Assembly: GCA_903870995.1 (NCBI GenBank)
Contig: CAIQFD010000015.1
Span: 16,721 to 80,720, forward strand
DNA from: an uncultured Methylophilaceae bacterium
GTDB taxonomy: Bacteria > Pseudomonadota > Gammaproteobacteria > Burkholderiales > Methylophilaceae
Direction of reading: 5' to 3'
DNA: 64,000 bases
Shown here: positions 29,045 to 37,938 of the stretch, in pieces
How the letters are laid out: each line of letters starts with the position of its first letter
Position numbering within the stretch: position 1 is the first letter of the stretch
Position numbers and translations under genes: made by a program
Notes under the pieces: model-generated
Database searches by the model: none
What the model was told of the DNA's origin: nothing
Seen by the model: only the letters and a program-made list of their open reading frames with translations

Positions 29045-29374
29045 GTGTTTAAATTTTTGCGCATCATCTTACTAATATTGCTCGTAAGCGCCAATTTAGC
29101 TTATGCAGATCAATATTCAGCGCTATACCCAGGTGGCGACCCTGTCGCTGGCAAAGTTTTGTTGGAAAAAAATTGTATTCAATGCCATGCTAGTAGCTTT
29201 GGTGGTGATGGCTCAGCAATTTATACGCGTGAAAATCGCTTAGTCAAAACTTCTCGCGGGCTTAAAGCACAGGTCCGAAATTGCAATACCATGCTCGGCT
29301 TAAAGTGGTTTGAAGACGAAGAGTTAAGCGTGACAAGTTACCTTAATCAAACTTATTACCACTTCGAAAAGTAG
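29045..29374 (+). CDS. Small periplasmic c-type cytochrome
   Basis: 109 residues from a GTG start. A signal peptide ends near residue 21 (NLAYA), then one haem-binding motif Cys44-Ile-Gln-Cys47-His48. Met83 (CNTMLGLKWF) is a candidate distal ligand. The C-terminal helix WFEDEELSVTSYL is typical of small class I-like cytochromes that end with a DEE-xx-V-xx-YL helix. Role: electron carrier of unknown partner. It sits 2 bp after the M48 gene and 4 bp before rsgA, so it is part of a coupled set. It is an odd partner for both. Confidence 0.82.
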   Translation: MFKFLRIILLILLVSANLAYADQYSALYPGGDPVAGKVLLEKNCIQCHASSFGGDGSAIYTRENRLVKTSRGLKAQVRNCNTMLGLKWFEDEELSVTSYLNQTYYHFEK

Positions 29375-29378
29375 TCTT

Positions 29379-30281
29379 TTGACACAGCCAAACTCGCCAC
29401 AAAACAAACTTCAACAGGGTCAGGTCATCGCCTCTTACGGCAAGCGCTACGGCGTCGAGCTTAAAGATGGCAAGCAAATCAGCTGCGTTACACGTGGCAA
29501 AAAAAATGATTTAGCGTGTGGCGATCAAGTAGAAGTCAAAATGACGGACACGCTTGAAGGGGTTGTCGAAAAGCTACATCCCCGGACCAGCCTACTATTT
29601 CGTAGTAATGCTTACAAAACCAAAACATTGGCATCCAATGTCACACAAGTCATTATTGTGTTGGCAACCACCCCCAGCTTTTACGAAGCCCTACTTAACC
29701 GCTGTTTAATCGCCGCCGAAGCCGCCGGCATCAAACCCGTGATCGTACTCAACAAATGTGATTTGGCCGATAACACCGAGGCAATGAAGCTACTCAAGGT
29801 ATACCAAGACTTAGGCTACCAAGTTCAGCCTTTATCAGCAAAACAAGATATCAGCCCCCTTAAACAGTGGCTTTCAGGCCAAGTGAGCGTATTGGTCGGT
29901 CAATCAGGCATGGGGAAATCAACGATTGTAAATGCCCTACTTCCTGAGTCTGCAGTGCGTACACAAGAAGTTTCTGATGTATTGGATAGCGGCAAGCACA
30001 CGACTACCGCGACGCATTTATATCACTTAGATGAAACTAGCGATTTAATTGATTCCCCTGGGCTGCAAGAATTTGGCTTAAACCACCTGAATATAGAGCA
30101 ACTTGAACATGCCTTTATTGAGTTTAGGCCTTACTTAGGGAAGTGCCGATTCAATAATTGCAAGCATACGCATGAGCCAGATTGCGCAATTATTGGCGCA
30201 GTTGAGGACGGAAAAGTCTCTCCAGTCAGGCTAGCTTATTACCAAGGGCTTACCCAAGAAATAGGCAAACCAGATTACTGA
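29379..30281 (+). CDS. rsgA: Small ribosomal subunit biogenesis GTPase
   Basis: Circularly permuted GTPase that aids late maturation of the 30S subunit. The 300-residue protein starts at TTG. The order OB fold, then G4 NKCD (125-128), G1 GQSGMGKST (174-182) and G3 DSPG (225-228) shows the permutation. A C-terminal zinc site uses Cys256, Cys261, His263 and Cys269. The 4 bp gap to the cytochrome gene explains why a non-ATG start is tolerated. Confidence 0.95.
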   Translation: MTQPNSPQNKLQQGQVIASYGKRYGVELKDGKQISCVTRGKKNDLACGDQVEVKMTDTLEGVVEKLHPRTSLLFRSNAYKTKTLASNVTQVIIVLATTPSFYEALLNRCLIAAEAAGIKPVIVLNKCDLADNTEAMKLLKVYQDLGYQVQPLSAKQDISPLKQWLSGQVSVLVGQSGMGKSTIVNALLPESAVRTQEVSDVLDSGKHTTTATHLYHLDETSDLIDSPGLQEFGLNHLNIEQLEHAFIEFRPYLGKCRFNNCKHTHEPDCAIIGAVEDGKVSPVRLAYYQGLTQEIGKPDY

Positions 30282-30294
30282 TATAATCCCGCCT

Positions 30295-30735
30295 ATGCAA
30301 ATTACCACACGACTAGAGTTTGACGCTGGGCACCGCATTCCGTGCCATAAAAGCCAATGTAAAAACCTTCATGGCCACCGCTACGCCATGGAAATTACAC
30401 TATCGGGCGATATCATTCAGCAAGAAAATGCTTCTGATAATGGCATGGTCATGGACTTTTCTGATGTTAAAGCCATTGCCAAAAAATCAGTCGTTGATGT
30501 CTGGGATCATGCCTTTTTGGTTTATAAAGGAGATGCTGAAATCTTAAACTTCTTAAACACCTTACAAAACCACAAAACAGTCGTCATGAACAGCGTGCCA
30601 ACTGCTGAAAATATGGCGGCTGAAGCTTTTCGGATATTGAAAAGCCAATACACAGACGTTTATGGCAACCACTTAAAGTTAGAGCGCGTTCGCCTTTACG
30701 AAACACCAAACAGCTGGGCAGACGCACTTAGTTAA
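30295..30735 (+). CDS. queD: 6-carboxy-5,6,7,8-tetrahydropterin synthase
   Basis: Makes carboxytetrahydropterin from dihydroneopterin triphosphate on the path to queuosine. The 146-residue protein has zinc ligands His13, His26 and His28 and catalytic Cys22 in CHKSQCKNLHGH, and ends with the typical VRLYETPNSWADA. It starts 13 bp after rsgA. Other que genes are not in the window. A tetrahydrobiopterin synthase role is possible but less likely in this group. Confidence 0.93.
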   Translation: MQITTRLEFDAGHRIPCHKSQCKNLHGHRYAMEITLSGDIIQQENASDNGMVMDFSDVKAIAKKSVVDVWDHAFLVYKGDAEILNFLNTLQNHKTVVMNSVPTAENMAAEAFRILKSQYTDVYGNHLKLERVRLYETPNSWADALS

Positions 30736-30741
30736 AGCTAA

Positions 30742-31449
30742 CTAGTCGCGGCTAGTCTCTTCGACCGCCTTCGCCCAAAGATTTTCACCTTTGTTGAGCG
30801 CCTTAACATAAGCATCATGCTCACTAAGCTCTTCTTCAGAAGCACTTAACACTTTAAGATGAATAGGAACTGCCGCTTCACCATCTTCATGTTGAGCTGA
30901 GACTTCCTCAAGCATGTCCATCATTAGGCTCTCTTGTCCACGCGTCATCGCCATATAAACTTCAGCGAGCAGCTCCGCATCCAGCAAAGCACCGTGCAAG
31001 GTACGTTTCGAATTATCAATGCCAAAATGGCGACACAATGCATCCAAATTATTACGCTGACCTGGCCGCATATCTTTAGCCATTTTGAGTGTGTCGATGA
31101 TATTGCCAGCTGTTTTTTCTAAATTTTCACGGTCTATCTTACCTAGCTCCGAATTCAAAAAGCCCATGTCAAATGGCGCGTTATGAATCACTAACTCAGC
31201 ATCTGCCACAAAATCTAAAAACTCACTGACCACATCTGCGAAACGCGGCTTATCTTGCAAAAATTCCAAGGTAATCCCATGCACCTCTTGTGCCGCTGCA
31301 TCAATCTCTCGATCAGGATTAAGATACACGTGGAAATGGTTGTTGGTAACACGGCGATTAATCGCCTCAACTGCAGCAATTTCAATAATCCGATGCCCCT
31401 GCGCTGGGTATAAGCCTGTCGTTTCAGTATCTAAAAAAACTTGTCTCAT
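30742..31449 (-). CDS. dnaQ: DNA polymerase III epsilon subunit (proofreading exonuclease)
   Basis: 3'-5' proofreading exonuclease. The 235-residue protein has the ExoI motif with Asp7 and Glu9 (LDTETTGL), ExoII in the segment VIHNAPFDMGFLN, and ExoIII in HGALLDAELLAEVY. The C-terminal tail, used for binding the alpha subunit, is normal in length. It follows rnhA by 39 bp on the minus strand; the rnhA-dnaQ pair is conserved in proteobacteria. Confidence 0.95.
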   Translation of the reverse strand: MRQVFLDTETTGLYPAQGHRIIEIAAVEAINRRVTNNHFHVYLNPDREIDAAAQEVHGITLEFLQDKPRFADVVSEFLDFVADAELVIHNAPFDMGFLNSELGKIDRENLEKTAGNIIDTLKMAKDMRPGQRNNLDALCRHFGIDNSKRTLHGALLDAELLAEVYMAMTRGQESLMMDMLEEVSAQHEDGEAAVPIHLKVLSASEEELSEHDAYVKALNKGENLWAKAVEETSRD

Positions 31450-31488
31450 TTGTTTATTCTCAATTAATTTTTTAACTATTATTTTTAC

Positions 31489-31953
31489 TTAGCCATGCAT
31501 GACTTGCGCAACACCCTGATTGGCAAGCGCATCAGCTCTTTCATTGCCAGCGTCTCCAGCATGGCCTTTTACCCAGAGCCATTCGATAGTGTGTTGTTGT
31601 GCGATTGCGTCTAACTCTTGCCACAAATCATCATTCTTCACAGGTTTTTTGTCCGCAGTGCGCCAGCCTCTTTTTTTCCAGCTAGCAATCCATTCGGTCA
31701 TGCCCTTTTGCACATAGACAGAGTCCGTATAAACTTTCACATCACATGCACGCTTAAGTGCCTGCAATGCGCGGATAACCGCCATGAGCTCCATCCTATT
31801 GTTCGTGGTAATTAATTCCCCACCACACAACTCTTTGGAATGGCCACCCATACTAATCCAAGCCCCCCAACCCCCAGGACCAGGATTGCCTTTGCAGGCT
31901 CCATCCGCATAAATAATGACAAATTCTGATTGTTTTTCTGACACACTCAACAC
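31489..31953 (-). CDS. rnhA: Ribonuclease HI
   Basis: Cleaves RNA in RNA-DNA hybrids. The 154-residue protein shows all catalytic residues: Asp17 ([16 protein letters not shown]), Glu55 (NNRMELMA), Asp77 (YTDSVYV), His131 and Asp141 ([16 protein letters not shown]). Length is normal. It lies between the YafS-like methyltransferase gene (9 bp gap) and dnaQ. Confidence 0.96.
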   Translation of the reverse strand: MLSVSEKQSEFVIIYADGACKGNPGPGGWGAWISMGGHSKELCGGELITTNNRMELMAVIRALQALKRACDVKVYTDSVYVQKGMTEWIASWKKRGWRTADKKPVKNDDLWQELDAIAQQHTIEWLWVKGHAGDAGNERADALANQGVAQVMHG

Positions 31954-31962
31954 TTTCTATTT

Positions 31963-32715
31963 TTATTTATTTTTTGAAGCAGGGCTAGATGCATCATCTT
32001 TTTGAGAAGGTGAAATCGCTAGGCCTCGTTTCAACTTCGCTCGATTCCAATTAGGCTTAATAACACGCATCCCTAACACACGCTTTTTAGCCACAATACA
32101 GTACACGCCACCGAGCATCGGCCAACATCGACTGCCTAACCTATCTAATCCATCAAATCGTTGCATCCATGATGTATTTTGCACTGGAATTTTATAACAA
32201 GCCATTCGCGTGCTAACCACCTCAAACCCCAGTAAATTCAACCAATCTTTAATTCGCAGTGCGGATAAAAAATGAGCATACCAAAGCGCACTTGATGAAG
32301 CACATCGTTTACTCAGAAACCGACGCACTCCCCATGCACTCAATGGGTTAAATCCTGTAATCACAACATGCCCTTCAGGCATTAAAACACGCTCAACCTC
32401 ACGCAAGGTTTGCTGTGGGTTAGCACTAAAATCTAGCGTGTGTGGTAATAAAACCAAGTCCATAGTGTTGCTTGCAATAGGTAGCTGCTGGGTTTCACAA
32501 AAGAAATCCCCTCTTGTTTCGCCAGCCTTAACTGCAAATGGAATCCTTGAGTCACGCAACAAATCTGCTTGAAGAAACCCTAACTGAAGCGCATTAAATC
32601 CGAAGACATCACTGACAACTTCGTCAAAAACTCCTTGCTCCTGCGCCAACAGATACGCACCTATAGGCGTATCAAGCCAATGCTGCAAGTCAGGTTCAAT
32701 GCTGGTTTTACTCAT
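31963..32715 (-). CDS. YafS-like putative methyltransferase
   Basis: 250 residues. The second half of a class I methyltransferase core is recognisable: LVLLPHTLDFSANPQQTLRE, then REVERVLMPEGHVVITGFNP. The usual Gly-rich SAM-binding motif I (GxGxG) near the N-terminus is not apparent; the equivalent region is LNALQLGFLQADLLRD-like. Position next to rnhA-dnaQ and divergent from gloB matches E. coli yafS exactly. Function is unknown; the gene order is old and suggests a role near glyoxalase or RNase H. A basic, Pro/Lys-rich C-terminal tail is present. Confidence 0.7.
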   Translation of the reverse strand: MSKTSIEPDLQHWLDTPIGAYLLAQEQGVFDEVVSDVFGFNALQLGFLQADLLRDSRIPFAVKAGETRGDFFCETQQLPIASNTMDLVLLPHTLDFSANPQQTLREVERVLMPEGHVVITGFNPLSAWGVRRFLSKRCASSSALWYAHFLSALRIKDWLNLLGFEVVSTRMACYKIPVQNTSWMQRFDGLDRLGSRCWPMLGGVYCIVAKKRVLGMRVIKPNWNRAKLKRGLAISPSQKDDASSPASKNK

Positions 32716-32769
32716 AACGCATATTCACCATCCATTAATCACTCAGAAAATGTTACGCTATTCACTATT

Positions 32770-33522
32770 ATGCTTAACATCATATCTATTCCAGCGTTTC
32801 AAGATAATTACATCTGGCTCATTGATAACGGCAATCACGCCACTGTTATCGATCCAGGCGATTCAGCGCCTGTTATCGCCACTTTAGAAAAACGAAAACT
32901 TAAACTCACCAACATTTTAATTACGCACCATCATGCAGATCATATTGGCGGCGTTGAAACACTTATTCGTGAGTTTTCACCCCAAGTCTATGCCCCGCAA
33001 AAAGAACAATATACTTTCCCGCATATTGCAGTTGTTGATCAACAATCTATCAACATTTCAGATTTAAACCTCTCGCTCAAAGTCATAGATGTGGGCGGCC
33101 ATACTCTTGGGCATGTCGCTTATTATGGCGCAAATTCACTCTTCTGTGGCGACACCCTATTTGGTGGTGGATGTGGCCGGCTATTTGAAGGCACGCCAGA
33201 ACAAATGTTTGCCTCACTCCAAAAGATTGCTCAACTTCCTGCTAAAACAGCTGTTTATTGTGCACATGAATACACTGAGCATAATTTGCAATTTGCAATG
33301 TCAGTAGAACAAAACAATCAGGCCTTAAATGAAAGAGTGAGCACTGCACACACGATGAGAGCTTCTGGATTGCCCACCATCCCTAGCTCAATTGAACTTG
33401 AGCTTAAGACCAACCCTTTTTTAAGATGCGACTCAAAAGAAATCATTCAAACACTAGGCATGCAACACGTTAATCCGATTGAAGTTTTTACCAAACTCCG
33501 TCAAATGCGAAACCTCTTTTAA
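32770..33522 (+). CDS. gloB: Hydroxyacylglutathione hydrolase (glyoxalase II)
   Basis: Hydrolyses S-lactoylglutathione, the second step of methylglyoxal removal. The start at 32770 (MLNIISIPAFQDNYIWLI) gives 250 residues; longer in-frame starts would run into the divergent methyltransferase gene. The metal motif is His53-x-His55-x-Asp57-His58 (THHHADHIGG), followed by a His in GGHTLGHVAYY, an Asp in FCGDTLF and a His in YCAHEYT. Length is normal. Confidence 0.95.
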   Translation: MLNIISIPAFQDNYIWLIDNGNHATVIDPGDSAPVIATLEKRKLKLTNILITHHHADHIGGVETLIREFSPQVYAPQKEQYTFPHIAVVDQQSINISDLNLSLKVIDVGGHTLGHVAYYGANSLFCGDTLFGGGCGRLFEGTPEQMFASLQKIAQLPAKTAVYCAHEYTEHNLQFAMSVEQNNQALNERVSTAHTMRASGLPTIPSSIELELKTNPFLRCDSKEIIQTLGMQHVNPIEVFTKLRQMRNLF

Positions 33523-33559
33523 TGGGATGCTTTACAAAGTAAAGTTGGCTTATTTTTGC

Positions 33560-33589
33560 TTGACTGCTCCCCTGCTGTTTAGCTACTAT
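33560..33589 (+). promoter_or_regulatory. Putative sigma-70 promoter of mltD
   Basis: TTGACT (33560-33565), 18 bp spacer, TACTAT (33584-33589), about 45 bp before the mltD ATG. The -35 matches five of six positions; the -10 matches four or more. It is the only good promoter in the 111 bp after gloB. Confidence 0.45.
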
Positions 33590-33633
33590 CACAGGCCGTT
33601 TTAGGTTTATTTTTTGTCATCTAGAAAGCCTTC

Positions 33634-35214
33634 ATGCTCATTAAATCCCCAATCAATATCATGTTGTTTTCGCTACTGCTTTTGGTCACAAATGCAAACG
33701 CCGAAACAAATCTTGAAGGTGATTACATTGTTATCCTAGACAACAACACGCCTAACCGTGAAGCACTAGATCCAAGCTTTAATATCACCCCAAATTCACA
33801 AATAGATCCAGTATTAAGCTACTTGCCTGACTCAGCGAATGACCAGTCCCCAGCAAGCATTGATAAGAACGCTGCAGACCTGCGTCAGCGTATTATTAGT
33901 GGTTATACAATGCCGGACATTAACTCAACATATACTGGGACCCACGAAGCTTGGTACGCATCCCGTCCTGACTACGTAAAGCGCATGATAGGTCGCAGTC
34001 AGCGCTATTTGTACCATATCGTAGTCGAAGTGGAAAAACGAGGAATGCCTAGCGAAATCGCGCTTTTACCGATGGTAGAAAGCGCGTTTAATCCAGTTGC
34101 AACTTCACGAAGCAAAGCGTCTGGCATTTGGCAATTCATGCCTGCCACCGGGAAAAACTTTGGTCTTAAACAGGATTGGTGGGTAGATAATCGCCGAGAT
34201 GTAACCGCCGCGACTAGTGCAGCACTTACCTACTTGCAAAAATTGCATGGCATGTTCGGCAACTGGGATTTAGCGCTTGCGGCCTATAATGCAGGTGAAG
34301 GTACAGTTCAAAGAGCGATTGACCGCAATCGCAAAAAAGGCCTGCCAACGGATTACGCTAGCCTACAACTCCCTGAAGAAACAAAAAATTACGTGCCCAA
34401 GCTACAGGCAATTAAAAACATTATGAAACAACCTGAAAACTATGGGCTTAATATTGAAAAAATTCCGAATCGCCCATACTTTACAAAAATCATCGCACCC
34501 GAGCAGATTGACGCTAAGCTGGCAGCAAGCCTTGCTGAAATATCGTTCGAAGAGTTTATATTACTGAATCCTGAATATAATCGCCCAGTCATTACTGAAA
34601 CAGGAAATGCACATGAGATTTTGTTACCAGTTTCAGCAGCCAATATTTTCAAAGAAAATTTAGCAAACTACACCAAGCCTCTCGTTAGCTGGCAAACCTA
34701 CCATGCCAAACGCGGTGAGCGTATGGATAAAATTGCACAAAGGTTTGGTATCAACGTCAGCCAATTACGTGATGTCAACGATATTCCTAGCGGATCAAAA
34801 CTTAATGGAGCGCAACCTATTCTCGTCCCAAATAGTGGGGGAAATATTGACATGTCGCCTGTAGACACCATCAGCTCACAATCAAACACATTGGCTGACA
34901 AGCCTGCAAGCAATCATGATGACAAAACGCATATAGTCAAAAACAAAGAAACGCTTGCCGCTATTGGCCGTCAATATAATGTCAGCATAAACAAACTGAC
35001 GACTTATAACCATTTGAAAAGCCCTAACGTTAAAGCAGGTCAAATCATCAACATTCCAAATGCTGAGAGTGAAAACAAAACGACTAAAGAGAAACAAAAC
35101 ACGAAAAGTACTGTCACAGACAAAAGCAATAAAAAAGCATCCGATAAAAATATAGATAATGTGACAAAATCGTCTTCCAGCAAAAAAACAAACAAGCATG
35201 GGGCTGGCAAGTAA
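33634..35214 (+). CDS. mltD: Membrane-bound lytic murein transglycosylase D
   Basis: Cleaves peptidoglycan glycan strands, releasing anhydro-muropeptides. The 526-residue protein has a signal peptide ending near residue 23 (NANA-ET), an SLT domain with catalytic Glu149 in LPMVESAFNPVATS and the ASGIWQFMPATG segment, then two LysM domains (about 355-400 and 431-475) for wall binding, and a Lys/Ser-rich tail. No lipobox cysteine is seen at the signal cleavage site, unlike enteric MltD. It is followed 34 bp later by a peptide transporter gene, so wall turnover and peptide uptake may be linked. Confidence 0.9.
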   Translation: MLIKSPINIMLFSLLLLVTNANAETNLEGDYIVILDNNTPNREALDPSFNITPNSQIDPVLSYLPDSANDQSPASIDKNAADLRQRIISGYTMPDINSTYTGTHEAWYASRPDYVKRMIGRSQRYLYHIVVEVEKRGMPSEIALLPMVESAFNPVATSRSKASGIWQFMPATGKNFGLKQDWWVDNRRDVTAATSAALTYLQKLHGMFGNWDLALAAYNAGEGTVQRAIDRNRKKGLPTDYASLQLPEETKNYVPKLQAIKNIMKQPENYGLNIEKIPNRPYFTKIIAPEQIDAKLAASLAEISFEEFILLNPEYNRPVITETGNAHEILLPVSAANIFKENLANYTKPLVSWQTYHAKRGERMDKIAQRFGINVSQLRDVNDIPSGSKLNGAQPILVPNSGGNIDMSPVDTISSQSNTLADKPASNHDDKTHIVKNKETLAAIGRQYNVSINKLTTYNHLKSPNVKAGQIINIPNAESENKTTKEKQNTKSTVTDKSNKKASDKNIDNVTKSSSSKKTNKHGAGK

Positions 35215-35248
35215 ACTCAACCTTCCTCTTTGAAGGCAACACAAGCGA

Positions 35249-36916
35249 ATGCAAAACAGGCATCAAATTATTAAAAAAATACTACCCTGCCTATTGAGCA
35301 TATTCATCGCAACATCACTCATCAGTTGCAGTGAACAAAAAAATGAAGCCTCTTCAAAACTCAATCAAGAGTACCCTCCTGAATCTGGCGGCACACTAGT
35401 CGATGCCATGTCAGGTGAACCTAGTGGTTTAATCGCCATGATGGCAGGCGAATCTTCAGCATCGGCCATTGCATCCAATATATTCAACAGCCTATTAAAA
35501 TACGACAAAAATCTAGAATTAACAGGCGAACTAGCCAAGTCATGGGATGTGTCGGCCGATCAAAAAACCATCACCTTTCACCTCAAGCCCAATTTAAAAT
35601 GGGCAGATGGCAAGCCACTCACTAGCGCTGACGTTTTATTCACTTGGCAAACTGTCACGAACGACAACACACGCTCACCATATGGTGCAGACTACAAGCT
35701 CGTAAAAAAGGCTGAGGCGCCTGACGCTAATACATTTAAGGTCACCTACGCCCAACCTTATGCACCCGCCTTAGACTCTTGGTCTGGCCTGCATGTCTTG
35801 CCTAAACACTTATTGGAGGACCAAGACATCAACAACACGCCATTTTCGCGTCATCCTGTGGGTAGCCATTACTACCAACTTGATCAGTGGAAAAAAGGAG
35901 AAAGCATCAGTCTCAAGCGCAATCCGAATGCATCCCAAGGCCAAGCAAAGATTGACCGCCTCGTTTCTCGCATCATTCCAGACCGTGCAGCGCAGTTTCT
36001 AGAGCTGATGGCTGACAATATCGACTCGATGAGTCTCAATTCAATTCAATACGCGCGCATTTTTCCGGCTCGCCCAGACTTAACCAACAAAATCGCGCAA
36101 TATAAAGAGCTTGGCAATAGCTACACTTACCTTGGCTTTAACCTCAAACGCAAACCTTTTAATGATGTGCGCGTTAGGCAAGCGATTAACTATGCGATTG
36201 ATAAACAAGAAATTATTGATGGTGTACTACTTGGCTTAGGTCTTCCTGTTGCCTCACCATACAAACCAGGCACAAGATGGAGCAACCCAAAATTACAGCC
36301 CTACCCTTACAATCCACAAAAGGCGATTACCTTACTTAAAGCGGCCGGTTTTGAGGATCACGACCACGATGGGATTTTAGATAGAGATGGCCAACCACTC
36401 AGCTTTGAGATTTTAACCAATCAAAATAAAGAGCGCGAAATGAGCGCGGTATTAGTTCAACGTCGATTGAAAGAGATTGGTATTGATGTGAAGATTCGCG
36501 TCGTAGAATGGGCAACATTCATTAGCCGCTTTATTAAAACCGGTGACTTTAATGTCGTCCTGCTTGGCTGGGGTTTAGGGCTTGAGCCAGACCAATTCAA
36601 CATATGGCATTCATCCCAGCAGGCTCCAGGTCAATTCAACTTCATTGGTTACAACAATCCAAAAGTCGACATGCTGCTGGAAACAGGCCGCACAGAGCTT
36701 AATCCTGATAAACGTATGAAAATTTATCATCAGTTTGCAGAAATACTATTAGAAGATAGCCCCGTTGTTTACTTGTTTGCTGGTTATGGCTTGCCAGCCA
36801 TGCACAAACGCGTCAAAGGGATTGATGATCCTGCGCCGCCTGCCGGTATAGGCCATAACGCTTATGAGTGGTATATCCCAACACCACTTAGACGCAATGA
36901 AATGAGTGCGGAGTAA
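35249..36916 (+). CDS. Peptide ABC transporter substrate-binding lipoprotein
   Basis: 555 residues of the SBP_bac_5 (DppA/OppA) family. A lipoprotein signal with lipobox Leu-Ile-Ser-Cys27 anchors it to the membrane. Family signatures include FHLKPNLKWADGKPLTSADV and FNDVRVRQAINYAIDK. A DHDHDGILDRDG segment near residue 370 resembles a calcium-binding loop, common in this branch. It likely captures oligopeptides. It lies 2 bp before the first permease gene. Confidence 0.9.
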   Translation: MQNRHQIIKKILPCLLSIFIATSLISCSEQKNEASSKLNQEYPPESGGTLVDAMSGEPSGLIAMMAGESSASAIASNIFNSLLKYDKNLELTGELAKSWDVSADQKTITFHLKPNLKWADGKPLTSADVLFTWQTVTNDNTRSPYGADYKLVKKAEAPDANTFKVTYAQPYAPALDSWSGLHVLPKHLLEDQDINNTPFSRHPVGSHYYQLDQWKKGESISLKRNPNASQGQAKIDRLVSRIIPDRAAQFLELMADNIDSMSLNSIQYARIFPARPDLTNKIAQYKELGNSYTYLGFNLKRKPFNDVRVRQAINYAIDKQEIIDGVLLGLGLPVASPYKPGTRWSNPKLQPYPYNPQKAITLLKAAGFEDHDHDGILDRDGQPLSFEILTNQNKEREMSAVLVQRRLKEIGIDVKIRVVEWATFISRFIKTGDFNVVLLGWGLGLEPDQFNIWHSSQQAPGQFNFIGYNNPKVDMLLETGRTELNPDKRMKIYHQFAEILLEDSPVVYLFAGYGLPAMHKRVKGIDDPAPPAGIGHNAYEWYIPTPLRRNEMSAE

Positions 36917-36918
36917 TC

Positions 36919-37938
36919 ATGCTTAAATACTTATTAAACCGCTTGTTCTGGATGGTGCCACTCCTTGTTGGTATCAGTCTAATCTCGTTTTTGATTATGC
37001 ATCTAGCCCCTGGAGATATCACTTCTACTGAAGCGAGCTTCAACCCTAAAACAAGCGAAGAATCTCGGCAAAAACTCCGCGAACTATACAACTTGGATAA
37101 ACCTGTCATCGTGCAATACGGTCTATGGCTAAAACGTATGTCCACACTTGATTTTGGGCACTCCTTCGCCAGCCACCAAAGCCCAGTTTTTTGGCAAGAA
37201 ACCGACAAGGACGGCAACGTGACCAAAGGAATGATTCAAGAAGCACTGCCGATCACCTTGCTCATTAATGTGCTGAGTCTAATTCTCATTATTGGCATTG
37301 CTCTGCCACTAGGCGTCATTTCTGCGCTCACTCAAAACAAACTCCCCGATCGATCGATTACCATCTTCGTCTTTATCGGATTTGCCATCCCAAGTTTTTG
37401 GTTGGCATTAATGCTGATGTATTGGACTGGCGTTAGTCACAATTGGCTGCCTATTTCAGGGCTTCACAGCTTAGGTGCAGACAAGCTTTCTTGGTTTTCT
37501 CAAGCATTAGACACGCTAAAACACCTCACTTTACCTATTCTAATTTCTGGGCTGACTGGACTTGCTGGCATCTCTCTATTTGTGAGAAATGGCATGTTGG
37601 ATGTACTTCACCAGGACTATATAACCACAGCGCGCGCCAAAGGCTTGCCTGAAAATACAGTGATTTATAAACACGCACTGCGTAATGCCCTACTTCCGCT
37701 CATTACTATTTTTGGACTTTCTATCCCTGGGCTCATTGGCGGCTCAGTGATTGCAGAGTCTATCTTTGCTATTCCTGGCATGGGCAAGCTCTTTTATGAT
37801 GCAGTGTTGATGCGTGATTTTCCGGTCATCATGGGCATTCTTACTATCGGTTCCGCACTCACACTTGTTGGCAACTTATTAGCCGACTTGGCCTACGCTT
37901 GGGCTGACCCTCGCGTGCGTAAAGGAGTGGCGCAATGA
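36919..37938 (+). CDS. Peptide ABC transporter permease, DppB/OppB type
   Basis: 339 residues with about six transmembrane segments, starting MLKYLLNRLFWMVPLL, and the EAA-type cytoplasmic loop TARAKGLPENTVIYKHALRN that contacts the ATPase. Length matches the B-type permease. It follows the binding protein directly and overlaps the next permease gene by 4 bp (ATGA). Confidence 0.92.
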   Translation: MLKYLLNRLFWMVPLLVGISLISFLIMHLAPGDITSTEASFNPKTSEESRQKLRELYNLDKPVIVQYGLWLKRMSTLDFGHSFASHQSPVFWQETDKDGNVTKGMIQEALPITLLINVLSLILIIGIALPLGVISALTQNKLPDRSITIFVFIGFAIPSFWLALMLMYWTGVSHNWLPISGLHSLGADKLSWFSQALDTLKHLTLPILISGLTGLAGISLFVRNGMLDVLHQDYITTARAKGLPENTVIYKHALRNALLPLITIFGLSIPGLIGGSVIAESIFAIPGMGKLFYDAVLMRDFPVIMGILTIGSALTLVGNLLADLAYAWADPRVRKGVAQ

